DNA of 64,000 nucleotides from Agathobacter sp. (GTDB lineage: Bacteria; Bacillota; Clostridia; Lachnospirales; Lachnospiraceae). Shown here piece by piece: positions 44,513 through 52,429 of this stretch. Under the pieces are notes generated by a model. That model ran no database searches, was not told the DNA's origin, and worked only from the letters and a program-made list of their open reading frames with translations. The translations under genes and the position numbers were made by a program. Where the stretch lies: the NCBI GenBank assembly GCA_022769125.1, contig JALEKN010000033.1, positions 20,538 through 84,537 on the forward strand, given 5' to 3'. The stretch's first letter is position 1, and every line of letters begins with the position of its first letter.

Positions 44513-45703
44513 CTATTCCAGATGGAACAGATATTTCATATTGCTCTCATCTTTCCCTGTCAGCATCGCATGGAAATCCTGCAGCAGATAGCCGATTGCC
44601 ATCGATTCCTGATACATATCATTGGTGGTACACCATACATTTCCATCCTGTACCGCCTTAAAATCTCTCAAGACCTCACACTTTTCCAGCAGTTCCTCCA
44701 CTGACACAACTCCTCCGTCTATGGAACTGTTGTAAATCAGATAGTCTGCATCCTTCGCCCCATCATAAAATTCTTCGGCCTGCAGATTCATTGTGGAACG
44801 TGCCGAGTCGCCATCCTTTGCATCCTCAAAAATGTAGTGTCCTCCTGCAAGTTCAATCATTTTCGGTATATAGTCCGAGCTCTGGCGGATCTGCACCAAT
44901 CCATTGGACGTAATATAGAAAAATGCTACCGTCTTCCCGGTATTTTCATTTGCGGATACTTGGTCAAGAATTGCCTCCTGCTCCTTAAATACCTGCTCTG
45001 CCAGCTCCTCTTTTCCAATTAATGCTCCGTAGAACTTTACCCACTCTACCCGCCCGAGTGGATGCGACTCATAGCTTGAATACTCGATCATCACCGGTAT
45101 ATCAAAGCTTTCCAGCATCTCCACGACTTCCGGTGAATGGGTGATCATGCGGTTTTCAATTGCAAGCGAACACCCTTCGGATACCAGAAGTTCATAATCC
45201 GGCATACTGTACTTACCTGCATACAGTATGTCTCCTGCCGCCATTGCATCCTTTGCCGCCTCTATATACCAATTCTCCTCCTTCTGTCCGGAAAACCGTA
45301 TCGTATCTAGTGCATCCAGCGAGCAGAACATATCCATCGCCGCGGAGGCGACCAGATAGAGATTTTGCACCGGCTGCTGTATGACGATTATATCCTCCGG
45401 CAGATCTTCCGGCACGGCGGCGCCCTCCGGAACGACAAAAAGCTGTGTCGCATCCATTGTGGTAAGCAGCTTGTAGCCATCCTCGTATTCATCCACCGAA
45501 AAATTCTCAGCATACGAAAGTTCCATGCTTCCGGTATAGGTCAGATCTGCCCACGACACGCCGGAGGCAGCCTGATTCTGCTCCTGTGCGCTGTTTGGAG
45601 CAGAATCCATATAATCGGAAGAAGGACTGCCGCAGCTACACAGCCCCAGCAGTCCTATCAAAGATGCATATAACCATTTTTTGTGTCTGTTTCTTCCTGT
45701 CAT
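44513..45703 (-). CDS. btuF: Corrinoid-binding lipoprotein of the ABC transporter
   Basis: A 396-residue lipoprotein: basic start, hydrophobic core and a lipobox around LCSCG (about 22-26). The remainder has the two-lobed periplasmic-binding pattern of the BtuF/FhuD class (AGKYSMPDYELLVSEGCSLAI, VAFFYITSNGLVQIRQ). It would present corrinoids to BtuCD on the outer face of the membrane. Ligand is inferred from operon and riboswitch. Confidence 0.85.
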   Translation of the reverse strand: MTGRNRHKKWLYASLIGLLGLCSCGSPSSDYMDSAPNSAQEQNQAASGVSWADLTYTGSMELSYAENFSVDEYEDGYKLLTTMDATQLFVVPEGAAVPEDLPEDIIVIQQPVQNLYLVASAAMDMFCSLDALDTIRFSGQKEENWYIEAAKDAMAAGDILYAGKYSMPDYELLVSEGCSLAIENRMITHSPEVVEMLESFDIPVMIEYSSYESHPLGRVEWVKFYGALIGKEELAEQVFKEQEAILDQVSANENTGKTVAFFYITSNGLVQIRQSSDYIPKMIELAGGHYIFEDAKDGDSARSTMNLQAEEFYDGAKDADYLIYNSSIDGGVVSVEELLEKCEVLRDFKAVQDGNVWCTTNDMYQESMAIGYLLQDFHAMLTGKDESNMKYLFHLE

Positions 45704-45716
45704 GCGACGTTTCCCC

Positions 45717-46610
45717 TTAGTCCTCCACAGCGCTTAACGTTTCGGAATGCAGTGTGATCGTATATTCAATCTCATGCGGCGTGCTCATCGCAACCGTATC
45801 GCCCACTACATCGATCGGTTCATCGAAAACAGAGACAGGAATTTCAAAAACAGAGTTTCCCTCTGTATTTACCGGCAGATACTGCTCGCCGTCCACAAGC
45901 ATGTAATCGTAATTCGGGCTGCTCCAGCAAACAGTTGCCGTCATAGTGCCGCCCTCGACCGTAAGCGTAAGCGGAGAGTCGATCGTTGCCCTTCCGCTGC
46001 CGCCCTCAAGCGTTGCCTCCACCGTGTATGTACCATCCGAAAGTGCTTCCGTACTCTCACTTGTTTTCGCGTCCTCTCCATACGGAGTCGGATTGGAAAC
46101 CTTAACTTTGTGATCGTACCATTTCTCCTTTGTACCGATCAGTGCAAGGTCAAACTCCTCATCCAATACCGGCACCGGTACATCAAAGCCATAGACTTCG
46201 TCTGTTGTTCCATCGTCGTAGTAAACCTCATCGTTTGTCGGCTGAAGCAGATTGGCACCTTCCTTTGCCGCGTCCTCTGCCAGTCCCAAATAAAGGTTTA
46301 CGATTTTCTTCGAGCCAAGCGTAATATGAATCGTCATCTGACCATTCTTGACGGTAAGAGTTCCCTTGCCATCACACGCTTCATTTACATGGAACATTGA
46401 GCTGTCAGTTGAAAAATCCGCAAGATATACGCCATCCTCCAGCGCACTCCCATTCTCCTCTTGTGCGCCCGTGGTGTCCTGCACATTCTCCGAAGTCTGC
46501 TCATTTGTGTCTGCACTCCTAGAACCGTCCGCTTTGCCACATGCTCCCAGCATAAGGGATGCCATCAAAAGCACACATCCCATTGCAGCCGAAATTCTTT
46601 TTTTCTTCAT
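45717..46610 (-). CDS. Two-repeat lipoprotein of unknown function in the cobalamin operon
   Basis: A 297-residue lipoprotein (lipobox MLGACG near 20-25) with a Ser/Thr/Glu-rich spacer, then two related beta-rich domains. The first starts DGVYLADFSTDSSMFHV (~58) and continues GKGTLTVKNGQMTIHITLGS. The second starts DGTYTVEATLEGGSGRA (~192) and continues SPLTLTVEGGTMTATVCWSS. Each domain has the pattern DG-Y, about 20 residues, LTV-NG-MT and a tyrosine-containing strand pair. The size and fold pattern recall heme-binding NEAT-like modules, but I cannot assign it. Placed between cbiK and btuF, it is a candidate surface binder for corrinoids, tetrapyrroles or cobalt. Confidence 0.75.
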   Translation of the reverse strand: MKKKRISAAMGCVLLMASLMLGACGKADGSRSADTNEQTSENVQDTTGAQEENGSALEDGVYLADFSTDSSMFHVNEACDGKGTLTVKNGQMTIHITLGSKKIVNLYLGLAEDAAKEGANLLQPTNDEVYYDDGTTDEVYGFDVPVPVLDEEFDLALIGTKEKWYDHKVKVSNPTPYGEDAKTSESTEALSDGTYTVEATLEGGSGRATIDSPLTLTVEGGTMTATVCWSSPNYDYMLVDGEQYLPVNTEGNSVFEIPVSVFDEPIDVVGDTVAMSTPHEIEYTITLHSETLSAVED

Positions 46611-46632
46611 ATTATCTGCCTTTCAGATCTTA

Positions 46633-47853
46633 TTACTGATTGATAACAGCACCGGTATGTGCTACATAAATATCCTGGATTCCCGGAATTTCTCCAAGAC
46701 CATATATCTGTGTATCCACGCTGTCAAAATTACCGCTTGCGGTAAACAGGCTAAGCCATGAATCGTCATCAGATCCTGCCATATCATTGTTGGCATGATC
46801 ACCTGCTACTACCATGAGTGGACGAAGAACAACCTTCTTGTATCCTGCCTGTGCAATGGCATCGATTACTGCTTCGCAGGAAGTTTCTTCCGGCTCACCC
46901 TCAACGGTTCCGATAAATACGTTGTCATAGCCAAGGTCATTCATCTGTGACTGCATCTGACTATAAGAAATCTTTGCGGTGTGGGAAGTTCCGTGTCCCA
47001 TGAATACGAATGCGACGCCATCCTCTTTTGCAGCATCAAGGCTGTCATATCCGGCCGTCTTAACTGTCTCTGCGGTAAGGATCTGTGCGACTGCCTGCTT
47101 GTCCTCATTGACAACAGCTGCGTCTGAACCAACTTCTCCGAGCAAAGGCTCTGCAACCTTAACACTCTCAAACTTATCTGCATATGCATTTACAGTTTCC
47201 ATAAGTTCATCATACTCTGCACCATGCATAAGGTGTGTCGGCTGAACAACCAGATTCTTGACTCCGTTTGCCACTGCGCGCTCCATTGCCTGGTCCATGT
47301 TGTCGATATGCTCATCTTCTCTTGCCTGCACATGATTGATAATGATCTGTGCGGTAAAAGCTCTTCTTACAGACCAATCCGGATATGCTGCCTGGATTGC
47401 ATCCTCGATTCCCTTGATATCTGCAACACGGCTATTGTTGAAGGAAGTACCAAAGCTTACTACAAGGATCTCGTTCTCTCCGATCTCATCCTGATTGCGG
47501 GGATCGTCCTTAGAGGCATCTCCTGTATCTCTTCCGAAGTAATCCGGATCTGCTTCTTCACCTTCTACCAATTCCTTCTGTTCGTCAGACAGAGCATCCC
47601 ATGCTGCCTTTGCATCTGCGCACTGCTGGTCGGTCTCATCGGTTCTCTCCTGCACATAGATTGCATCGATCAACGCTGCAACCTCATCTGCTGCCTTCTG
47701 ATCCGCATTTTCTGCTTCTTCACTTCCGGTCGCTTCCGCTGCACTGCTCTCTGTTGCTGCGCTGCCTGTATCACTGTTTCCGTTTCCACAGCCACTCAGG
47801 CATAACGTTCCCATCAATGCCGCCATCAATAATGCTACTACTTTTCTTTTCAT
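46633..47853 (-). CDS. cbiK: Exported lipoprotein CbiK, sirohydrochlorin cobaltochelatase
   Basis: A 406-residue protein. A signal peptide with lipobox LSGCGN (about 20-25) is followed by an acidic spacer containing a ~45-residue helical segment (VAALIDAIYV...DEQKELVEGE) seen in Firmicute surface proteins. From ~125 there is a full CbiK domain: ILVVSFGTSFNNSR, QPTHLMHGAEYDEL and VFMGHGTSH carry the metal-binding and catalytic His residues. CbiK inserts Co2+ into sirohydrochlorin. A lipid-anchored, extracytoplasmic form is unusual but parallels periplasmic CbiK of Desulfovibrio. I start at the ATG with ACGAGGAAAAA before it, not at an in-frame start 102 bases upstream. First gene behind the riboswitch. 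Confidence 0.9.
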   Translation of the reverse strand: MKRKVVALLMAALMGTLCLSGCGNGNSDTGSAATESSAAEATGSEEAENADQKAADEVAALIDAIYVQERTDETDQQCADAKAAWDALSDEQKELVEGEEADPDYFGRDTGDASKDDPRNQDEIGENEILVVSFGTSFNNSRVADIKGIEDAIQAAYPDWSVRRAFTAQIIINHVQAREDEHIDNMDQAMERAVANGVKNLVVQPTHLMHGAEYDELMETVNAYADKFESVKVAEPLLGEVGSDAAVVNEDKQAVAQILTAETVKTAGYDSLDAAKEDGVAFVFMGHGTSHTAKISYSQMQSQMNDLGYDNVFIGTVEGEPEETSCEAVIDAIAQAGYKKVVLRPLMVVAGDHANNDMAGSDDDSWLSLFTASGNFDSVDTQIYGLGEIPGIQDIYVAHTGAVINQ

Positions 47854-47929
47854 TTTTTCCTCGTTTCTGCAGTATCTTATCTGCTTGTTTATTCTTAAAT
47901 ATGATGCTCTGCCGCAGAAACAATTTTTT

Positions 47930-47972
47930 CCACAAAAAGAAAAACCCTTTTTCATTTACTGATAAAGGGTTT
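47930..47972 (-). terminator. Riboswitch-controlled intrinsic terminator
   Basis: On the minus strand AAACCCTTT pairs with AAAGGGTTT across a 13-base loop (47972-47942), followed by TTCTTTTT. It lies between the cobalamin riboswitch and cbiK, so the switch probably acts by premature termination. Confidence 0.85.
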
Positions 47973-48057
47973 GCGCACAAGAAAATAAGAGGAATACTCT
48001 GTAAGAGTCCTCACTTTCTCACGTACAACCAATTACTCGTGGTTTGAAACAACTGTT

Positions 48058-48240
48058 TCCGTACAGCAGTCAGGCAGGTCTCCCGGCTTAAAGATCTTCA
48101 CATCGGCCATCTTCCCAGTTTCCCAGTGATATCGCGGCTTCTACTCCCTAATTACGGTGACGAGTTCGTACAGGATTTGCACCTGTTTCCCTTTTCACCG
48201 GAGCCAATCCCCTAAAAAGGACTGCTCCGACACCTGATTG
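48058..48240 (-). promoter_or_regulatory. Cobalamin riboswitch
   Basis: The minus-strand RNA contains the B12-box-like stretch CACTGGGAAACTGGGAAG (48136-48119 region), the upstream GAAAAGGGAAACAGGTGCAA-type conserved core with paired GTGCAAATCCTGTAC, and the closing GACCTGCCTG segment. Together these span about 180 nt as expected for the AdoCbl class. High corrinoid would favour the terminator at 47930-47972 and switch off the whole cobalamin biosynthesis and uptake run. Confidence 0.93.
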
Positions 48241-48254
48241 CTACATATTCAATT

Positions 48255-48412
48255 CGATTATCAAGCGTAGGCGCTTGACAGATTTGTTATATCATGACGC
48301 GCGCCTTCGGCGCTTTCCGCTGCTTCGCAGCTGTCATGATCAAATTCGCCGTTCGCCAATCATGCAAGCATGTTGGCTCACTTGCGCTCATAATATCATA
48401 TCTCTATGAACT
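48255..48412. repeat. Cluster of short palindromes between MATE gene and riboswitch
   Basis: Several small hairpins follow one another: TCAAGCG-CCT-CGCTTGA-like at 48261-48279, GCGCC-TTC-GGCGC (48300-48312), GCTGC-TTCG-CAGC near 48320 and CATGC-AAGCATG near 48360. They are framed by ATATCATGAC/GTCATGAT and TAATATCATAT. No frame with a start signal lies here. The pattern resembles REP-like intergenic hairpin elements. Confidence 0.45.
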
Positions 48413-48414
48413 AA

Positions 48415-49752
48415 TCAATTACTTTTTGCCTGCTGCCACGGTCCCTTGCGGTAAAACCAGATGGATACCACAGTTGCCACACACCATCCGATCGGCCATG
48501 CACACCAGATTCCGGTTGCTCCGAGTGCAGTTTTGGAAAAGACGAATGCTAAAACGACACGCAGGATGAGATCCGTAAAGGTCGCTATCATAAACTTGCT
48601 CATCATTCCCGCTCCACGCAGGATTCCATCAGCTACCAGCTTTGCGGAAACCACAAAATAGAACGGAGACAAGATCCGTAAGAAGTTGATTCCGGTCTGC
48701 ATTGCAAGCTCTGTCGGCTGATCCATAAAGAGCTTTAATACGATACTTCCGCCAAAGAAATAAAGTAAAAACAGTGGCAGGCTTAACATCCATACCATTT
48801 TTATACCGATGCGGAAGCCCTCCTTGATACGGGAAAGCTTCTTGGCACCAAGGTTCTGTGCTGTGTAATTGGAAATTCCGTTGCCAAGCGTTGTAAAGGA
48901 TGTAATAACCAGATTATTAAGTTTTACTGCTGCAGAGTAACCTGCCATGACCGGTGCACCAAAACCGTTTATGATACTCTGGATCACGATATTGCCTAGT
49001 GAGATGAAACTCTGCTGCAAAGTACTTGGAATTGCAATTTCGACAATCTGCATAAGGATCTGTGTATCGAAGATTGCGGCTTTTTCCTTGCCTTCAATCT
49101 TTGCCAATCTACGGAACACTACAGCCATTGCAAGCACACAGCTGATTCCCTGACATAAGAAGGTCGCCCACGCAACGCCAGCAACGCCCATCTGGAATGC
49201 CTTTACAAACCAGATATCCACTGCAATATTGGCGGTTGAAGAAACTGCCAGAAAGTAGAACGGTGTCTTGGAATCTCCGAGTGCGGAGAAAATACCAGTC
49301 GCAATATTGTAAAAGAATACAAACGGAAGTCCCCATGCATAGATATCCAGATACAATTTTGAATCCGCAAAAACCTCGTCCGGAGTACGGATCAGGTGAA
49401 GCAGCGCTCCAGAGCCAGCGATACCGATCAGCATCAATACCGCGCATACAATTGCGCTGAAAATACACGCTGTGTAAACGGCTGTTTTCATCTTGTGATA
49501 ATCCTTTGCTCCAAAGAGCTTGGATACAACAACGGAACAGCCCATATTGCAGCCAAATGCAAACGCGATAAAGATCAATGTGATCTCATAGCTGTTTCCG
49601 ACTGCTGCAAGAGCATTCTCCCCGATAAACTTGCCGGCAACAAAGCTGTCTGCGATATTATATAGCTGCTGAAAAATAATGCTGCCAAACAATGGCATAC
49701 AGAATCTCCACAAGACCGACTCCGGCTTGCCAACGGTCAAATCCTTATTCAT
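48415..49752 (-). CDS. MATE family multidrug/sodium antiporter
   Basis: A 445-residue protein with twelve predicted helices in two homologous halves. The N-terminal MATE pattern is FCMPLFGSIIFQQLYNIADSFVAGKFIGENALAAVG, with the second-half counterpart IPSTLQQSFISLGNIVIQSIINGFG. Members expel cationic drugs or metabolites using Na+ or H+. It overlaps the cytidylate-kinase-like gene upstream by 8 bp. Substrate is unknown. Confidence 0.93.
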   Translation of the reverse strand: MNKDLTVGKPESVLWRFCMPLFGSIIFQQLYNIADSFVAGKFIGENALAAVGNSYEITLIFIAFAFGCNMGCSVVVSKLFGAKDYHKMKTAVYTACIFSAIVCAVLMLIGIAGSGALLHLIRTPDEVFADSKLYLDIYAWGLPFVFFYNIATGIFSALGDSKTPFYFLAVSSTANIAVDIWFVKAFQMGVAGVAWATFLCQGISCVLAMAVVFRRLAKIEGKEKAAIFDTQILMQIVEIAIPSTLQQSFISLGNIVIQSIINGFGAPVMAGYSAAVKLNNLVITSFTTLGNGISNYTAQNLGAKKLSRIKEGFRIGIKMVWMLSLPLFLLYFFGGSIVLKLFMDQPTELAMQTGINFLRILSPFYFVVSAKLVADGILRGAGMMSKFMIATFTDLILRVVLAFVFSKTALGATGIWCAWPIGWCVATVVSIWFYRKGPWQQAKSN

Positions 49753-50365
49753 TCCCTTTTTCCTCCATGTTCTTCAAACATTCCTTTATCACTCTGACAC
49801 ATCCGTCTATGCCCAGCTTGCTGCTTGACAGCATCAGATCATAGCTCTCCGGCTGTCCCCAGGATGTTTCGGAATAAAAATCAAAATACTGCTTTCTCAT
49901 CCGGTCCATGTGCTTGATTCGGTGGATTGCTTCTTTTTCCCCGATCTGGTTTCTCCTCATAACACGCCGGATGCGGTCTTCTCTATCCGCATATATAAAT
50001 ATAGATAATATATTCTTCTTGTCAAGAATGTCCGAAGCGCAACGCCCGATCATCACGCAGGGACCATTCTGCGCCACCTTTTCAATGACCGCGCGCTCTG
50101 CATCATACGTTCTCTGGCTCTCTGAATAAAAGGCATTTCCAATTCCAGCAAAGTCCGCATACGGATTTCCGCTCAAAAACTGCAGGCTGTTGATTGGAGA
50201 TTCCTCCGTCTTCTCAATAAAGCTCTCGCTAAGCCCTGAATCCATTGCCGCCTTCTTTATAAGAAGCTTGTCATAGCACGGGATCTCAAGCTCTCTTGAT
50301 AACTTTTCGCCGATCTCACGTCCTCCGCTTCCATACTGTCTGCCGACACATACAATCTGTTTCAT
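49745..50365 (-). CDS. Cytidylate kinase-like family protein
   Basis: A 206-residue P-loop protein. VCVGRQYGSGGREIGEKL (5-22) contains the GxxxxSGG-type nucleotide loop, CVMIGRCASDIL and the LID-like FIYADREDRIRRVMRR follow, and LMLSSSKLGI closes it. This matches the cytidylate-kinase-like family (PF13189) of Clostridia, usually found with MATE-type exporters; its substrate is not known. Start chosen at the ATG preceded by AGAGGTGTGCGTT, 63 bases inside the longest frame. Confidence 0.88.
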   Translation of the reverse strand: MKQIVCVGRQYGSGGREIGEKLSRELEIPCYDKLLIKKAAMDSGLSESFIEKTEESPINSLQFLSGNPYADFAGIGNAFYSESQRTYDAERAVIEKVAQNGPCVMIGRCASDILDKKNILSIFIYADREDRIRRVMRRNQIGEKEAIHRIKHMDRMRKQYFDFYSETSWGQPESYDLMLSSSKLGIDGCVRVIKECLKNMEEKGNE

Positions 50366-50492
50366 AACGCACACCTCTTTTTCTATAATCCGTTGTCTTT
50401 TTGCAACAGTCGTATTATAATTCAACAAAAGATATGTGTAAAATATGCGTTTTGTTGTATAGATATATCATTTTGATATAGGAGAACTTGTG

Positions 50493-51380
50493 ATGAATAT
50501 CAGCTATGACTATTACCGTGTGTTCTATTATGTTGCCAAATATAAGAGCTTTACCGCTGCCGCCAAGGTTCTTATGAACAACCAGCCCAACCTTACACGA
50601 ATGATCAAAAAGCTCGAGTACGAACTGGGTTGTACCCTGTTCATCCGGCAGCGCCATGGAATCTCACTTACCCCGGAAGGGCAGAAGCTCTATGCACATG
50701 TAGCCGTTGCTTTCGAACATATCCAATGGGGTGAAGATGAGATTGCAAGGGAAAAGAGCCTGCAGTCCGGAACCGTCTCAGTCGCTTCCAGTGAGATTGC
50801 ATTGCACTGCGTCCTTCTGCCTGCCTTAAAGACATTTCGAAGTTCCTACCCCGGCATCCGCCTGCGCATCTCCAACCTGTCCACACCACAAGCGATCGAT
50901 GTACTAAAAAAAGGACTCGCCGATCTTGCAATCGTAACCGAGCCCTTTGAGCTTCCTTCCGACCTTTCCTGCATGGTCTTACAGCCCATCCAGGAAGTGC
51001 CTGTATGCAGTACCTCTTTTTCACTTGGGATTGGTACGTCCTTAAAGGCCGTCCTTCTGAAAAAGTATCCGGTCATCGGTCTGGAGGAGCAGACCGGTTC
51101 CTTTTCCTTTTTCTCCGATTTCTTCAATGAGATCGGCTTACCGTTCTCCCCGGATATTTCGGCGGCAACCGCGTACCAGATTCTTCCGATGGTCAAGTCC
51201 GACCTTGGTATCGGCTTTGTGCCGATAGAGTTTCTGAAGAAGGAGGATATGGCAGACCTTGTGATTCTCCAGATGGACCCGCCGATCCCTCCACGCAATA
51301 TCTGCATTCTCAAGCGGCGGGATATGCCGCTTAGCGTTGCGGCAGGTGAGCTGGAGAAGGTCATTATGCAGAAAAAGTGA
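50493..51380 (+). CDS. LysR family transcriptional regulator
   Basis: A 295-residue regulator. The N-terminal winged helix-turn-helix has YYVAKYKSFTAAAKVLMNNQPNLTRMIKKLEYELG (about 12-46). A two-lobe effector domain begins near 90 (GTVSVASSEIALHCVLLPALKTF). It is divergent from the kinase-like/MATE pair with a 127-bp shared promoter region and probably controls it, the usual LysR arrangement. AGGAGA lies 7 bases before the ATG. Confidence 0.92.
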   Translation: MNISYDYYRVFYYVAKYKSFTAAAKVLMNNQPNLTRMIKKLEYELGCTLFIRQRHGISLTPEGQKLYAHVAVAFEHIQWGEDEIAREKSLQSGTVSVASSEIALHCVLLPALKTFRSSYPGIRLRISNLSTPQAIDVLKKGLADLAIVTEPFELPSDLSCMVLQPIQEVPVCSTSFSLGIGTSLKAVLLKKYPVIGLEEQTGSFSFFSDFFNEIGLPFSPDISAATAYQILPMVKSDLGIGFVPIEFLKKEDMADLVILQMDPPIPPRNICILKRRDMPLSVAAGELEKVIMQKK

Positions 51381-51385
51381 ACCCT

Positions 51386-52426
51386 CTACAAGCTGCGGAA
51401 GCTTGTCTTGTTCGTGGACTCCCTTTCGATCACCGTCGGAAGGGTAATGTAAGACTGCATATAAAGATTGTTCTTCTTTATTTTCTGTATCACATATTTT
51501 CCTGCCTGTACGCCAATGTCGTATACATCGATATTGACGACGGTAAGCTGTGGCTTTAGGATCTTGGAAAATGGGAAATCATCAAAGGTGATCACACCGA
51601 TCTCCTCCGGGATCTGCACGTTGTGGTGCAAAAGTGCCGTCACACAGCCATAAGCAATATAGTTGTTCGCACACACAACCGCATCCGGTCTGCTTTCCAT
51701 CGCCAGAACATTCTCCATCATTGCATACGCGGCATCGCACTCCGACTCCCCGTGGAGCACATGCCCCTTCGGCAGGATTACATCATGTTCGCTTAATACC
51801 GATAATACGCCCTCTAAGCGATGCATGGAGATTTTATCCTCCGTCATACCACCAATAAATGCCAAAGACTGATACCCTTTCTCCAAAAGATGTTTTGCCG
51901 CGAGTTCTCCTGCCAGCCTATTATCTGTATCAATCCAGCAAAAATGACTGCTAAAATCGGGATTCCCGATTACCAGATGTGGAATTGCAAGTTCATAGAT
52001 CAGTTCATCCAGACTTTTTGACAGCACCGAGGCATGAATTACAAAGCCGTCTGCCTGCCGTATCTCAAACGCCTGTCTTATAAACTCACATGCCTCCTGT
52101 GGCAGAACGCTCTTGACGATCAGCGAATAGCCTCTGGCTGTAAGCGTATTTTCCAAACCACACAATATTTCAAATATATGCGGATTGGAGAAGCCCATGT
52201 GCTCGCCCAGCTCTGCCACAAAGATAATCGTCTTAGTAGACTGATTTGCAAAATTTCTGGCTCTCTGGTTCGGCTGGTAATGCAATTCCTCCATCGCCCT
52301 TTTTACGCGTTCTGCGGTTTCTTCCGATATGGAATAGGAACCGTTCATCACCTTTGACACAGTTGCCGTCGAGGTTCCCGCACATCTTGCCACATCTTTA
52401 ATTGTTACCGTCATCTTCTTATCCAT
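51386..52426 (-). CDS. LacI family repressor of the maltodextrin operon
   Basis: A 346-residue regulator. The HTH is VTIKDVARCAGTSTATVSKVMNG (7-29) with hinge helix NQRARNFANQS. The periplasmic-binding-like core has VVCANNYIAYGCVTAL and GVITFDDFPFSKILKPQLT. Last gene of the malEFG-GH13 run, 3 bp after the GH13 gene; probably a MalR-type sensor of maltose or maltodextrin. Convergent with lysR, whose stop lies 5 bp away. Confidence 0.92.
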   Translation of the reverse strand: MDKKMTVTIKDVARCAGTSTATVSKVMNGSYSISEETAERVKRAMEELHYQPNQRARNFANQSTKTIIFVAELGEHMGFSNPHIFEILCGLENTLTARGYSLIVKSVLPQEACEFIRQAFEIRQADGFVIHASVLSKSLDELIYELAIPHLVIGNPDFSSHFCWIDTDNRLAGELAAKHLLEKGYQSLAFIGGMTEDKISMHRLEGVLSVLSEHDVILPKGHVLHGESECDAAYAMMENVLAMESRPDAVVCANNYIAYGCVTALLHHNVQIPEEIGVITFDDFPFSKILKPQLTVVNIDVYDIGVQAGKYVIQKIKKNNLYMQSYITLPTVIERESTNKTSFRSL

Positions 52427-52429
52427 TCT

